From Acanthosepion esculentum (taxonomy: Eukaryota; Mollusca; Cephalopoda; Sepiida; Sepiidae), in NCBI GenBank assembly GCA_964036315.1, contig OZ038509.1:27898419-27962418 (forward strand): a stretch of 64,000 nucleotides of DNA, read 5' to 3'. A program made the position numbers and the translations under genes. This document shows positions 43,811 to 56,003 of this stretch, piece by piece (the first letter of the stretch is position 1; each line of letters begins with the position of its first letter). The notes under the pieces were generated by a model. The model worked only from the letters and a program-made list of their open reading frames with translations. It was not told the origin of the DNA and made no database searches.

Positions 43811-45544
43811 GATTGGCACAATATCGGTCTGTTGTGCAAGTGTGCCAGTGTTCTAAGAATATTATGAGCACCAAATAGAGCTTTCACTTGGGAATGGGCA
43901 AGAAATTCTGGTAGTCTTAGTTTGTTGATGCTAAATAGTTCATTACTGTAAAGCTACCCCCTCTTCAAGAGAAAGTTGGTTCAATTTTATTCTTTTCTTT
44001 TGTTCATGAAGTTTCTCTCATATTCTTTCAAATATCTTTTCAATCTAACATAATCATAATAATAATGTGCATTTCGGTATTTCCTGTCCAATCCGTAATG
44101 GAAAGGGAGGTTAATCAACTAAATGATTACTTACCTTAGTCATTTTAATAATCTATACAGATGAAATATTTATCTGCATTTAGACAAAATTACTTCCTGA
44201 ACAAAATGAACCATTTGATAAATCATTTCCTTTACTCTTACGTTTCTTACTGTAGTCTTATTTGTTCAAGCCTTTCATGTGAGGCACACAGATACATTTG
44301 TCTATTAAGTGATCATCTTGATTCAACTTGGTCTTGAAATAGACTTTGCTGTTGCCATCTTGCTCTGTTGCTAATTCTTTTCTTCCAAGAGATATTTTTA
44401 TTTCACTGTTATATTAAACATAAAAGTTTTAACATGAAAAGATATTGAGCAAAAATCGATTTATATAATACCAGGAATAATCATTTAATCAAGGATATCA
44501 TTGAATGTCTAAAAAATATAAAGGGAACAGATTAATTAAATGTTTCATTGGCCTTTATTTTAGTTGTGAATTCCTTATCTCTGCTTTATTTCATCCCAAT
44601 ACATTTTTTCAAGATTTTTGTTTCATTGCATCTCAATATTAAAACATTCTAACAATTGGGGTAATTTCTGATGGCACGGGTACACTAGTATATAATAAAC
44701 ACTTTACTATGAACTGTTTTTAGAGATGATTTTTTTTTTTCTTATACAAATTTTCTTTTCTCACAAAAAATTTTTTTCTGTAGTGGTTTAGTTATAAAAA
44801 ATATTTATTATAAAATCATGTTAAATTTAAGACTAGGAAATTATTTGAACAATTTAAAATGTGAAATGTTTTTTTTCATTACATTTTCTTGTGAAGAGAT
44901 TTCTTTCATTTGTAATCATGACTGTTTGGAATTTCAGACTGAAATTTAAATAATTGTAAAAAAACAAAACATTTTTGTTAATATTCAACAATTGAAAATG
45001 TTGAAAATACTTTATTTTTATTATTATCTTTGAATTTATGAATTTTTAATTATTGCAAAAAGTTTTAAGGTACAAATGTACTAACAGAAAATTATGATTA
45101 ATCAATTTTGTGCCTGAAATCAATTGGTTTTTGCCTGATTGAACTCTCTACTGATTGATTTTTTGATAAAGCATGGCATTGTATGATTCTACAGGGTGAA
45201 ATTCTTGGCAGGAATTTTGGCAAGTCCAAAGACTTAATTTCTTTAACCCTGCATTAGTCCTCTCAGATGTCCAAAAATGGATAATCCCCTGAGCTACAAC
45301 TGCACTGTGCTGTGTGTTACACAACCTCACTGAGTCAGGAGAGAAGTTGGAGGGAGCAAATAAAAAATAGTTTCCAACTAGGAATTATGAGTACTTTGAA
45401 AAATTTGGGTTAACAAAACACCTCATGTAATTAAAACAGAGTTAAAAGATTGAAATTTTGATAAGAAATTTTTTTTTTTTTTTAAATATATATTTTGAAG
45501 ATTATTTATAGATAGTTTATAAGTTCTTCTCTCATGTGTTTTGT
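43811..45544. other. No gene; 1.7 kb AT-rich stretch
   Basis: Nothing supported as coding, RNA or transposon. Confidence 0.55.
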
Positions 45545-45845
45545 CCCTTCAGGACCTGGGTGATCATGGTTCTCCACGGCTTCCTATCCTTTTTAATTCT
45601 AAGCAATATTTGTCTCCTTACTATCCCTCTCACTCTGTTTGGCCATCCATTTACACAAAATAATTAGGTATGTTACACTTTTCTTATGTCCTTCTTGCCT
45701 TCAATGTGTCCTGTGAGTGTTGAATTCTTCAAGCCACTTTTCCTTATTGTGTCTCTCAGAAATTGCAACTGTTTCTTTCTGATTCTAAGTACAAGTATCC
45801 TTTTTGTTTCCATTTTCCTTAAAATTTCCTCACTGCTCACTAGAG
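45545..45845 (-). pseudogene. LINE-A 3' fragment, minus strand
   Basis: The plus-strand text GGACCTGGGTGATCATGGTT plus CTCCACGGC is the inverted LINE-A 3' end. CCATCCATTTACACAAAATA and GTTGAATTCTTCAAGCCACT, then CTCAGAAATTGCAACTGTTT, match inverted segments of the C-terminal region. The frame is broken. Confidence 0.75.
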
Positions 45846-46379
45846 TTGGTTTGGCAATTTATGTTTCGGTATTGGTTTCCGGTTTTTATTCCTTGATACC
45901 ATGGTTTTTTAATTGGTTTTTTGGTTTTTAATTCAGTATTTTTGCTTTCTAAGGAAGCCATTCATTTTCTTGTGTAATGATAGCATTTCCAGTCGAGGTC
46001 TGATTTTGTTTGAGATTGATAAATTTGCAACTTAGTCCTTTCAACTTGTAATTTCATGTGTATTTCTGATCCAATCTTAAAAAAATTCATATGACAGGAA
46101 AGAAAATAAAATAATCTTTATAAATATGTCATTTGTATGTGCTTTTATTTATTGAATTATTTTTTTTTTTTACAGCAAGTTAAAACGGTATTTTACTTTG
46201 AACAGCTGAAATGCGAAATATGATTTTTTTTTTTTCTGAGACTAAATTTTACACATTACTTTGGCAAAATCAACATGATTAATCTTTATCAATATTCTTG
46301 AAATTGTACACTCAATTAGAAGACACCTTAAACTACAATCAAGAAGATGTTCCTTTCTTCTCTGACCTGTAGAAGTGAA
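45846..46379. other. No gene; AT-rich
   Basis: T-rich sequence with a TTTTTTAATTGGTTTTTTGG-like simple tract at 45905-45930. Confidence 0.55.
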
Positions 46380-46965
46380 TTTCTTAAAAAAATTTTAAAA
46401 AATTTAGTTCTTTTTTAGATACACATTTTAAAACTGAAATTAAAAACTATTTTAATCATTTTAAATATATAATTAAGTGTATTTGCTAGACAAAAAAAAA
46501 AACAACAAAAAAAATAACATAAAGATATTTTTAAAAACAAAATGAATTTAATTTTCCTTGTTTGGAAGAATTTTATAGACAGAAGAACAGTAAAACACCC
46601 ACCGAATAATAGTGGCTAAAAAAAGAATTCTTACTTTGGGTTTTAAAAAAAAATAACTTGCAGTTTTGAAAATATACACATTTTGAAACTGAGATTAAAA
46701 CTTACTTTATTTTTTTAATATCTAATTTTAGGGGTATATTCACTAGATAGAAGCATAATTTTATTTGTAGAAAACAAACAATTTTTTTTACACTAGAGAC
46801 TCACATATCTGGAAATATACACATTTTGAAAATGAAATTAAGAACTATTTTAAATATTCTTAATATCTGATTTAGGTGCATTCCCTCAATAAAAAACAAA
46901 TTTATTTATTAAAAAAGATCTTCATTCATTTTTCTTGTTTACAACAACTTTATTTTGTGATTGGT
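46380..46965 (+). repeat. Three diverged tandem copies of an AT-rich unit
   Basis: ACACATTTTAAAACTGAAAT (46422), ACACATTTTGAAACTGAGAT (46676) and ACACATTTTGAAAATGAAAT (46820) each continue with TAAAAACTATTTT-type, TTAATATCT-type and AATTTAAGTG-type text. The spacing is irregular (about 254 and 144 bp), so this is an old tandem or modular duplication. Confidence 0.65.
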
Positions 46966-48175
46966 GTAACACTGGCTTACTAGAAAACAATTATGTATGA
47001 CCCTTACAAAAAATCAGACATCATAAAATTTAACATTATTTTTTTATTTTTACTTGCTATTTTGTTGTTAACTTAATTTTACCATAAAAAATTCTGTGTT
47101 TTTTTTAAAAACTGAAACAAATAGACTTCAGACATTGTATTTTCTTTTTTTTTGTTTGAAAAAAGTGCTAAATGTCATATCTATTATATTTCCTTCATTT
47201 CTTCATTTTTTTTGTAAACAAATAGATTTCACATTTATTTCCTAAAACTAGACAATTAAATGTTTTTAACATTTTTGTTCAATCTTTTTTTTACATTAAT
47301 TTTATTAACATCTGAAAGTCATTTTCAATAATGTTTCTTTGGATATGGTCACTCAGTAATGGTAGAACTTTAAAAAAACTGAACAATTTCGGTTTTGTAG
47401 AAAATTTTGACAGTATGAAGATGAAACCAAAACTGCTCACATAGCTTAATATTCTCAGCATCCTTCTGTAGAACCATATCTCTATTGTTTGAGATTGTTG
47501 AGCACATCATTGTTTTGTCATTCTCACCCTCAGTTTTGTGTTATGATTTCTAATTCGCATTAATTAGCATCCGTGGGTAAAGTCAAGTGAATGTTTAATG
47601 CTTTTTTTCCATGTTGAAACTGATGGCATTACCAGATATAATTATCAGCACAATTCTTTTACTCTTAAAAAACATTTTTATTATTGTGAGGAGAATGTTT
47701 TCACTGATATGAATCTAACTTGTTAACATCATTAAAAGGTTTACTAATAAAAGAAAAAGGAAAAAAAAAGATATTGTATGTCAAAATTTCAATGTCTCTT
47801 TTTCTCTCTCTCTCTTTCTCTCTCTCCTCGTTTCAGCTTTTTTTGTGTATCAAAATAGAATAAACCAAGATACTATTTTTCTGTGTTTACACTGGGGACC
47901 CCTGTCAAGCAATTACAAATAGAGTGGATCATTTTTCAGTAGAACTACAATTCTCATTGCTAATATTCTTTCTTGACACTTGAAGGTGGTCAGGAATCGA
48001 TTTGGTGTGTTGTTTATATCACTTAGTTTTGGCTTTTGTCTAATGCTAATTTGTACGAGTAACAGATTTAATATCACTTCATATAAATTATCTGCTTTGC
48101 TTGACGTGAATATTTAATTCATTACAGATTCCATTTCCTAAGAATAATTTTAGTGGATCATGGTCTGGAAAGGGA
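46966..48175. other. No gene; AT-rich with a LINE-A scrap at 47450-47505
   Basis: At 47450-47505 the inverted text CTCAGCATCCTTCTGTAGAA plus CCATATCTCTATTG is a piece of LINE-A. A CT-rich tract lies at 47801-47828. Nothing else recognised. Confidence 0.55.

Positions 48176-48179
<4 letters not shown>

Positions 48180-48227
<48 letters not shown>
48180..48227 (+). repeat. GT microsatellite
   Basis: Uninterrupted (GT)n of about 47 bp. Confidence 0.95.
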
Positions 48228-48228
<1 letters not shown>

Positions 48229-48344
48229 CATCCGTCGGTCTTAAGAGATCCTGGATCTGCACCCAAAAAGTTATGCCTCAGCTGTTGATGATGTTATGGT
48301 TGTACAGGCCCACACAGTAGTGACAGTCTTGATTGTAACCAATG

Positions 48345-48353
48345 CATACATAC

Positions 48354-48400
<47 letters not shown>
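48345..48400. repeat. CATA/TA compound microsatellite
   Basis: (CATA)n followed directly by (TA)n. Confidence 0.95.
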
Positions 48401-48403
<3 letters not shown>

Positions 48404-48548
48404 GTAGTATAGAGTGTTTTTCACCCCTTTTTATTATATTGGCTTGTTCTGCATGTCTGTTTTTTAAGGCAGCTACATTGAGCACTTTATTATACGTCTG
48501 TTTTTTGGTACAGTAGGTTTTCCAGCCTTTTAACATATTTTGTGTTTC

Positions 48549-49392
48549 ATATTTTTTTTTTTTTTTTTTTTTTTTTAATCATATCACCCCAAGCAAGGCC
48601 GGAGGCCACTATCACGCAAGGGGTTAAAGAAGGGTTGGAGGAAGAGCAGATAGGAGTGGCAAGGGAGGGGATGTGGAGAAAGAGAAAGACAGTGGGTTGA
48701 TCAAGGCAAGGGGGCCACAAAAGATCCAGAGCGAGAGCAGATAGGAATGAAAAATGAAAGAATGTGGAGAAGGGAAGTGTATAGATCAAGGCAACTGGAG
48801 ATGTCGATTGATGCTACACTTAAACTGTTGGAGATTGTATTTGTCAGGGAAACAGTAATAGGGAAGGGAGTTCCATAGGCGAGATGTGCGAGACATGAAG
48901 CTATTGGAGTAGAAGAGACGTCTACATCTAACAGTTTCCATGGTGTAGGGGTGGGAGCGGGATGCCAGCCTGGTGGGGCGTTTAAATTCACGAGGCCTGG
49001 GGACAAACGAACGCAACTCCTCAGAGCAATTACCGTGGAAGTACTTGTAAAAAAGGCAGAGCGAGGCAACATCGCATCTGTGAGAGAGCGACTGCAGACG
49101 AGATGACAGATCAGGGCCAATCACGTTGCCTATCCATCTCTGGATCTTATCAAGAACCTCGAGGCAAACAGCAGGGGCTCCAGACCATATATGGCAGCAA
49201 TACTCCATGCAAGGGCGAATGGTCGATTTATAGACTTGAAGGATCGATTCCGGGGAGAAAAATTTCCTGGCTCGGCACAGAGAACCAATTTTCTTTGCGG
49301 TGGCTGATGCAACTGACTCAATGTATTTGTTCCATCTCAGATCAGCAGACAGCGTGAGACCGAGCAGCCGCAGGGAGGAGCTCTCGAGAAAT
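48549..49392 (-). pseudogene. LINE-B 5'-truncated copy, young-looking
   Basis: The minus-strand frame (within 48786-49526) stays open through SSSLRLLGLTLSADLRWNKY, KFFSPESILQVYKSTIRPCM, CCHIWSGAPAVCLEVLDKIQ, SLCLFYKYFHGNCSEELR and SRLWNSLPYYCFP to its natural stop at 48786. The 3' end follows (plus-strand CAAGGCCGGAGGCCACTATC, ATCACCCCAAGC) and a long T-run at 48549-48576, the A tail in element orientation. The ORF upstream of 49392 is fused by chance to a Gypsy frame. Lacks endonuclease and RT core but has no internal stops, so it inserted relatively recently. Best reference copy of LINE-B here. Confidence 0.85.
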
Positions 49393-52300
49393 ATATATAA
49401 CCTTCTATATTTAAGATGATGCAGTACATGATCAATCAGAACAGATTGTGGATTAATGATTCCAGTGACCTTCCCAGTTGTAGATTTGGAGGTACATCGG
49501 TTCTGGGGTGGTCTCACCCACATCACGTCTAACTTTATATGTTTTGTGCACTGTCCATGGTGTTAGTGCTGGTACAGTGTCAATGCCCTTGAGCCTAATC
49601 TCATAAGTATGAATTGTGTTAGCTGGTGCAGTTGGGCTCAACATGTCATCCTTTGACATTGAATTATACCAGTAAATGGCTTCTTGTGCAGGGCACTGAA
49701 ATCCGTTTTATGATCCTATGATACCTTTTTATTATCCCATTTCCGGACGGCACATGGACACACTGAAAATGCAGCTGAACACCCCATTCCTCCATGAAAT
49801 CCTTGAATAACCTGCTGGTGAACGCAGTGTCAGTGTCGGTAAGGATTTTGTATGGTGAACCTCTCTCACAAAATATCAACTCCAAGTGCTGAATAATGCT
49901 CTCAGAGTCTTGTCAGCATATGGATCGTCAGAGAACTGTTTTGCTAGGTACAGAGGAATCAACTCATCTGACATAGTAAATAGTGACCAGAGTGACCACT
50001 ATGCTGATATATTTTCATTATTTTGCATGGTCCCACCTCTCCTATGGCTGCACTACACGCTGAGAGGAGAGGTTCGGTGTCCCTCTTCAACAAATCTAAC
50101 CACCTTTGTGGAACTCTGGTAAGTTTGTCAGCTTTATTTTGGTTGTATTTTGTGAGCCTTACATCCAAGTTGTGGCCATATTCCACAATTACCACCTGAA
50201 GGTTCCCCAGTCATCTCTGCATGAGCAGCTTACATGCTGCCTTCGTTTTCAGGCATGCTTCTCCAGTTAAGGTGTCATTGATCTAGGGATACGTACATGC
50301 GTAATCAGTGACCAGATTCAACACTTTTTGCATTCCACTACAGGGCCAAGTTTATTCCCTTAAATGTTGCATCAAGCTCAGCTAAGTTAATATGTTGAGC
50401 ATCACCATTGTGACAAAGCCAGCATATGTCCTCCACAATGTTTCCATTCACTTTCAGTGCCACCCCAGTGGCCAGGGAATTTTCATCCACTCACATTGTC
50501 ATTTTCTGGCTGCTCACACACCAACCTCCTCTTGCAGGGTCTTTTTGATGCACTCTCATAACCATCATGTCCTTCAGAGGGGTGTCAAAGGTTTCGTGGT
50601 CCCAACCTTTGGTTACTACAGTGGCCTGTCGCTTTAAGAATGCCCTAAGCCAACCACATACCGGAAGATGACCTACAAGTTTTCTGCAAAGAGAGAACAT
50701 ATTATGACGCATGATAACTGTTGGAGTATCTGGGAAGTTACTCCCTTGTTTGCATCAAAGCATACTACATTCCCCCTCAGGCTTGCAAAGCAAGCACTTT
50801 TTGCACCATTGTCAAATCTTATGGGGTCCTTGCAGATCAGTCCAAAGTCAGATATATGCTTTCTGATATGTGCCACGGAAACTGCAATTTCATTGACAAA
50901 GATATCATCTATGTATACCAAAGTGGCATCTTGGATTGCTTCATCCTGTGTTGCCATTTCCTTAGCTCGTCTGCACAGACATCTGTACTTGCTGTGAACA
51001 TGTATTTGTACTCGTTTAACTCTCTGTAATCCATTTTCCTTGCTCTCTTGGAGAACGGCTGTCAGTGGAACTAGTCCCTTGAGAAGTTCAAGCTCCTCCT
51101 CAGGATATGGTATGAACCAGCCGTTATCCAATCATATTTTTAACTCCTGGTGCTTAAATCGGACACAGGATTCTCTGCTATCTTGTCTTATAGGCTCATT
51201 GGTGTCTGATTTTCATCCCACTTCAATGACGCTGTCCATGCTTTCTTTTTCTGATCGAACTCAACACTAAAGTCTGGTTCCTCTATGGTTTTCACTCAAA
51301 GAACTGCACTGCACCTGAAGGAGTGATTCCTACTCCCCCTTGTTCTTTGATTGTAGTCATCAGCACGACAATCTTGACAGGACTTCCATGTTGCAACTGG
51401 CTCAATACCAAAACAGGCTCTGGTCGCCCCATCTTGTTATGCATACAGGCTCCTTTGTCCACAACTAGCATATCTCTCTGCTGCCTATAGACAGTGAACA
51501 AACAGTATTTACCAGTGTGGTGATGGTTCTGCCATCAACCTGGACTCTGATCACAGGTAGAGCTGGGCTAGAGAAGATAATGGCACTGACATATTTTTTA
51601 CGTTTTCTTGGACAGTTTTGAGATATATAGCCCATGGTATGACAATGGCAACACTGCACGGTATTGTGTTATTCCCGCTCCCATCCCCTGTCATTTTCTC
51701 AGCTCTGACAATCTTTCACCTTGTGGTTAATACCATTGCATCTAAAGCACTTTCTGACATGAACGTGCGTACTTTCCATTGGCCATGCCTCTGCTGCCAC
51801 CATGACCTCCTCCATCTCCTCACCTCTCATAATTGCTCGGGCTTGAACAAGAAGCTGATCAGTTGACAGTTTGTCCATCTTAGACAACCCATGAAGAGTC
51901 CGCTTTACATTGCCTGGCAACCTATGCACAAGACAGCATGCGGTCACTCATCACACCCAACAAGAATGTGAGTTTCTTTAATTCCGCCAGATATACATCC
52001 ACAAATTCGCCATACTGCAGGTGCTGCTCAATGAGCTGTTTGTATGATATAAACTAATACATAGCAAAGCTTGTAACTAATGAAGTCTTTATCTGGTCAA
52101 TGTCAAATTTTCCTATGCCATCCAGTTGTTGGTAAACTGCATATGCTCCACCTGTAAGTCGCCAAGAGATCACATGCCCCAAAGAATTCACTCCACATAG
52201 CCTGCAAATGAGTTCCAGCTTCTCTTTTCATTCTTTCACTGGAAGACTGGACACTGATCTATCAAACTTGAGAATTAACTTTAAATTGAATTTGGGGTCT

Positions 52301-52420
52301 GCAATCGTCCCTCAATTGCTGAAATAGCTTGTATTTGTCTGGTCTGGTCTTCGCACATTCGCAAGTTGAGAGCACCTCCCACAACTGAGAAAAAAAACCA
52401 GTGTTATATAGCTCTCCCAA
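49393..52420 (-). pseudogene. Gypsy-like element 2: gag zinc knuckles, protease, RT, RNase H, integrase (decayed)
   Basis: Minus strand, right to left. 51699-51947 ends with a knuckle CFRCNGINHKVKDC, and 51600-51659 has a second CCHCHTMGYISQNC in which the His is Tyr. Protease-like LPVIRVQVDGR follows near 51560. RT remnants at 50850-51131 have GLVPLTAVLQE and LVYIDDIFVNE, the YIDD palm motif, but the segment between them is largely deleted. RNase H-like text near 50500 includes KLVGHLPVCGWLRA. Integrase is represented by NKADKLTRVPQRWLD (50040-50100) and the core ILTDTDTAFTSRLFKDFMEE plus PSGNGIIKRYHR at 49664-49860. No LTRs were found. Different clade from the 55.7 kb element. Confidence 0.8.
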
Positions 52421-54054
52421 TCCCAGACCCACACTGACTATTGGCTAATACCTGCCTAGTATCGTTCATATGCAAATAGTCAGCACCACCTACTCTAAGT
52501 AGAATGTCTTCTCTCAAAACCCCATTGTGGAATGGGACACAACTCCTGGTGCTTACAGCACCACATACAACCAACTTAGAATCTTTTATAGTTCTGACTC
52601 AATTCTCTGGTAAAATAAGTGAGACTTCTAGAAATCTAAAAAAATTAAATGAATGGAAAAGAGATTTCAGGTAAATTTATATTTAGAATATCATTATTGG
52701 AAAAACAACTTATATGCCTATTCACTGTTAAAAATTGGGTTTTATAACAACAAATATTTTATATCCAAATCTCACAAACTAAGCAGCAAAAAAGGTTAAT
52801 GAGATTTGTGAAACTGGTGTTTAGCTTTTAAGATATAATCAATATTGGCTTAGGAAGTTGCTGCATCCAATCAGAAGAATTGATTTCAAGTGTTCATCAC
52901 TCAACCTCGTTACATGTGCTGACTTTGCATACTTTTGATTTTATAATGAATTTCAGGCTTAAATATACGGCATAATTTGCTGAAGTCAGTCATTTTTATA
53001 TATAGCATTTTTCAAACCAGTTTAAACATGGGAATGCGAGTTGAAACATAGTCACTGCAGCAGGATCATAATCACTTTTCTTAGAAACTTCATTGCAGGT
53101 ACTTTTACACAAAAAGTATTTGGATATCAAAAGTCACAAAAAAGTTGCCAAATTTTTTTTTTTATTTCACTGATTTTCTTAAAATTTATATTACTGTGAG
53201 TTGCAAAAATCAAATTGGCCAAATTTTGTCATTTTTACTTTCTGTGGGTGATATAACTATTTTATTGCTAATGTTGCTTTCTTTGATAGCTTTTTGGTAA
53301 ATAAATTTGTTTATTGTCTTTATTTTTATATAGTATATTGTATTGAACAAGTTATCTTGCCCTCTGTGAAGAAAGTTTGTCGACCTTTGGTCTAGAGAGA
53401 CAAACTTGCAAACCATTACACCACCTCAAGGTACCCCGTTCATAACAACAGATAGGAAGCTTGAAAAATAGACATGCTAAATTCAGAGGAATATTTTTCC
53501 CAATAAAGATTTTTTTTCTGAAATTCTTAGCAATTAAAGTGAATATAAGGATTATCAGTTTGTAAACGATATTTTTATTTTATACAATTTTGCAAAATGT
53601 TGTTAGTTTTCCAATCTAGTGGTCTTTTCCCAGAAAGACAAGCATTTTATTTTTAATGATTTATTCATTCTAGGTTCAGTAAAGGCTGATTTAATTGATT
53701 CCATTTTGGCTTTGTCCTTTGTTCAGATTGCAACGGATGGCATGGAAAACAATTGTTCTCCAACTTTTTATCCATGCACCCTTTCTGAGAATAGCAGTCG
53801 CCCCATCCAAGACAATGGTTCTTAGTGGTTCTGTGCGTCAATCACCTCATCCACGATTATCTGACTCAAGGAGCATTGTAGAAGTGGTGTTTGCAGACAG
53901 ATTAGTTTCAATTTCTCGTCCAATTCCCAATTTAAATTCTAAATGTTAGACTGGCTTAAAGATCCAGTTTGCTTGTCCCAGGAATGAGTCACTACCCTGG
54001 TTTTATTCTTTCTGGTTAATGTTGGTTAGTTGCGTTTGGTTAACAACATATGGT
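52421..54054. other. No gene; tRNA-like relic near 53400
   Basis: AT-rich. TGCAAACCATTACACCACCT at about 53408 is an inverted tRNA-like A-box region of a SINE head without a clear body. Frames at 53619-53949 have no motif. Confidence 0.45.
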
Positions 54055-54425
54055 CAACCTCTATGGTCTTCATCTTTATTGCCATATTTACAATGTTTCA
54101 ACTGTTGTACACTCTGGCCTTCTTCATATATATGTGATATATATTGGAATTTCAAACAGAACCCTTTATTTCATCCACCGGGAGTAGATTGTTCTAGTTC
54201 TTTTCTGGCCTTTTCTGGATATCTCAGTAACTCAACTCTCCATTTTGTTCAACACTGCTGTGGCCAGGTATTGAACTCACAACTCTTTGGGTCAAATCAC
54301 TGGATTACTTCAGCCAACGCTTTTATCCATTGGGCTATGTGTCCTTCGGGACAGTTTAATCAAAAGTCCAAACAATGTAAACAGTGTAATTATTTACAAT
54401 AGCTCGTCTCAGAAATATAGACAGA
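54055..54425 (-). mobile_element. tRNA-head/inverted-end composite element, copy 4
   Basis: The inverted tail (CTTCATCTTTATTGCCATAT, ACAATGTTTCAACTGTTGTA), the body (GAACCCTTTATTTCATCCAC) and the head (CAGGTATTGAACTCACAAC, GCTTTTATCCATTGGGCTAT) are followed at 54365 by the plus-strand tail AAGTCCAAACAATGTAAACA and CGTCTCAGAAATATAGACAG. The right tail lacks its inner half. Confidence 0.7.
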
Positions 54426-54479
54426 TGTTCAACCATTATGGCTTATTTATTGTCAAAATCTTTGAATGAAGTCGTATGC

Positions 54480-54765
54480 TTTCAACTACAATGTATTGTT
54501 GGTAATTTAGCTTTAAATATGTATTGTTGATGATTTTACTATAAATAGGCATTGTTGGTTGATTTTGTTTAGTTGCATATCAACCTCTATGGGTTATTTA
54601 ATGCTGATATCTAAATGTTTTGTACATAATTTTATGCTATCAGAGTAAAAGGTATGTTTTATAGATATATAATTTGTACATCATAAAATGTATTGTTGGT
54701 AATTTTACTATAAAAATGTATTTTTATATTTTTTTATGTTGCATTGATTGTTATTTTGCTATAAA
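54480..54765 (+). repeat. Degenerate short tandem motif and dispersed block
   Basis: TGTATTGTTGGTAATTTTAC-type motifs recur near 54490, 54520, 54693 and 54740, with ACTATAAAAATGTATT between them. The block TTGCATATCAACCTCTATGG to TTTTGTACATAATTTTATGC (54573-54640) resembles 21565-21635. Confidence 0.55.
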
Positions 54766-54769
54766 AATG

Positions 54770-55240
54770 TATTCTATTTACATTATTTGGACTATTGTCC
54801 TCATCTTTGTTGCCATATTCATCACAACGTTTTGGTTGTTGTACACACTGGCCTTCCTCAGGTGGCTGGAATGTCGAACTGAACCCTTTATTTCACTCAC
54901 TGGGGTAGACTGTTCTAGTTCCACATGCCATATCTAATGGATGTCATCAGTTATCTCCTGTTAATTCCCCTCTCCAAGTTCTCCATCACCTTAACCAGGT
55001 ATTGAACTCACACTCTTTGGGTCTTGTCATTGGATCTAACTAATGTCTTTATCCACTGTACCATGTGTCCCTGAGGTCTACCCCAGTAAGTGAAATAAAG
55101 GGTTCAGTTTGACATTCCAACCACCTGAAGAAGTCTGGAGTGTACAATGGCCAAAACGTTGTAATAAATATGGCAACAAAGATGAGGACAATAGTCCGAA
55201 TAATGTAAATAGTGTAAATAATACCTCATCTCAGAAATAT
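54770..55240 (-). mobile_element. tRNA-head/inverted-end composite element, copy 5 (long inverted arms)
   Basis: Minus part 54770-55070: tail, body (CTGGGGTAGACTGTTCTAGT) and tRNA-like head (ATGTCTTTATCCACTGTACC). The plus part starts at once at 55075 with GTCTACCCCAGTAAGTGAAA and runs through the tail to CTCATCTCAGAAATATAGAC. Here the inverted arms are about 170 bp, longer than in the other copies, because the plus part includes some body. The arms are roughly 90 percent identical by eye. Confidence 0.75.
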
Positions 55241-55365
55241 AGACAGATACTGTAGGGCCGGAATGTTGTAATAAATATGGTGACAAAGATGAGGACTATA
55301 GTCAGAATAATGTAAATAATGTACATAATACCTCATCTCAGAAATATAGACAGATAGATAAGGTT
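55241..55365 (+). repeat. Extra tail repeat of the composite family
   Basis: ATAAATATGGTGACAAAGAT through CTCATCTCAGAAATATAGAC repeats the tail a further time directly after copy 5, giving a tandem tail. Confidence 0.75.
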
Positions 55366-55668
55366 TCCGGTTTGAATAATTCCTGGAATAATGACGATAT
55401 TCATTCGAGAATTTATACCCTATATGGATATATCAAAAAGTACGCATTGCGGTGATTAAAAACTCATTCAGCTAATGTAATGAATTATTGTTTTATTTTT
55501 ATTTTAATTACTTTCTTATACTCATTTTTTGAAATTGTTTGTCATCTTCATATTTATCTCTCATATTTATTCTGTATTTGAACCCATTGTCCTGCCCAAA
55601 ACATTGAGCTGCTGGTGCATTAGTGGTTAATAGAATGGAAAATGGAATCCACAAGTTGAGTTCAATTG
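55366..55668. other. No gene; flank of the Gypsy element
   Basis: AT-rich; ends with AATTG (55664-55668), the left target duplication of the Gypsy element. Confidence 0.6.
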
Positions 55669-55906
55669 TGATATGTCCCGGAAAGGGATATATTTGTTTG
55701 AAGTAGCTACGTGGTTTTGGCTACTGTAACCGGGTAGGACAATCTATCAGGTAGCCGTAATGGACTGGTACTCGTCGTAGTCATAGGCAATATGCTTAGG
55801 CTTAGGCGTAGGAATATGCCTCCACATCAGTCTGTATTTATGGCTGACACCAGCCAATCATATTACTGTGAGGAGGGACCCAGGTGTATGCATATTCATT
55901 ACATCA
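55669..55906 (-). repeat. 3' LTR of the Gypsy element
   Basis: 238 bp, TGATATGTCC ... TTCATTACATCA. Against the other LTR I count about a dozen substitutions and two small indels, roughly 95 percent identity by hand. A GGCTTAGGCGTAGG-type internal duplication differs in length between the LTRs. Confidence 0.95.
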
Positions 55907-55916
55907 CCTCCCCCTG
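55907..55916 (-). other. Polypurine tract candidate
   Basis: In element orientation AGGGGGAGG directly precedes the 3' LTR, the expected place for plus-strand priming. Confidence 0.7.
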
Positions 55917-56003
55917 AGCTAAATTTTCCTGTGAAATTTAGCTTTAATATTTTCTCCTTTTAGGGTCTGGACTAAATCGATTGATTTTTTTCCTAAGTCT
56001 TTT

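Noticed and set aside
49393..49526. Fusion of a Gypsy frame with the LINE-B frame (246 codons) as a chimeric gene.
   Set aside because: The junction is simply the 5' truncation point of the LINE next to old Gypsy sequence; nothing suggests a joined product.
53619..53949. Overlapping plus-strand frames as an exon.
   Set aside because: No motifs, no convincing splice sites, and both frames end without family support.
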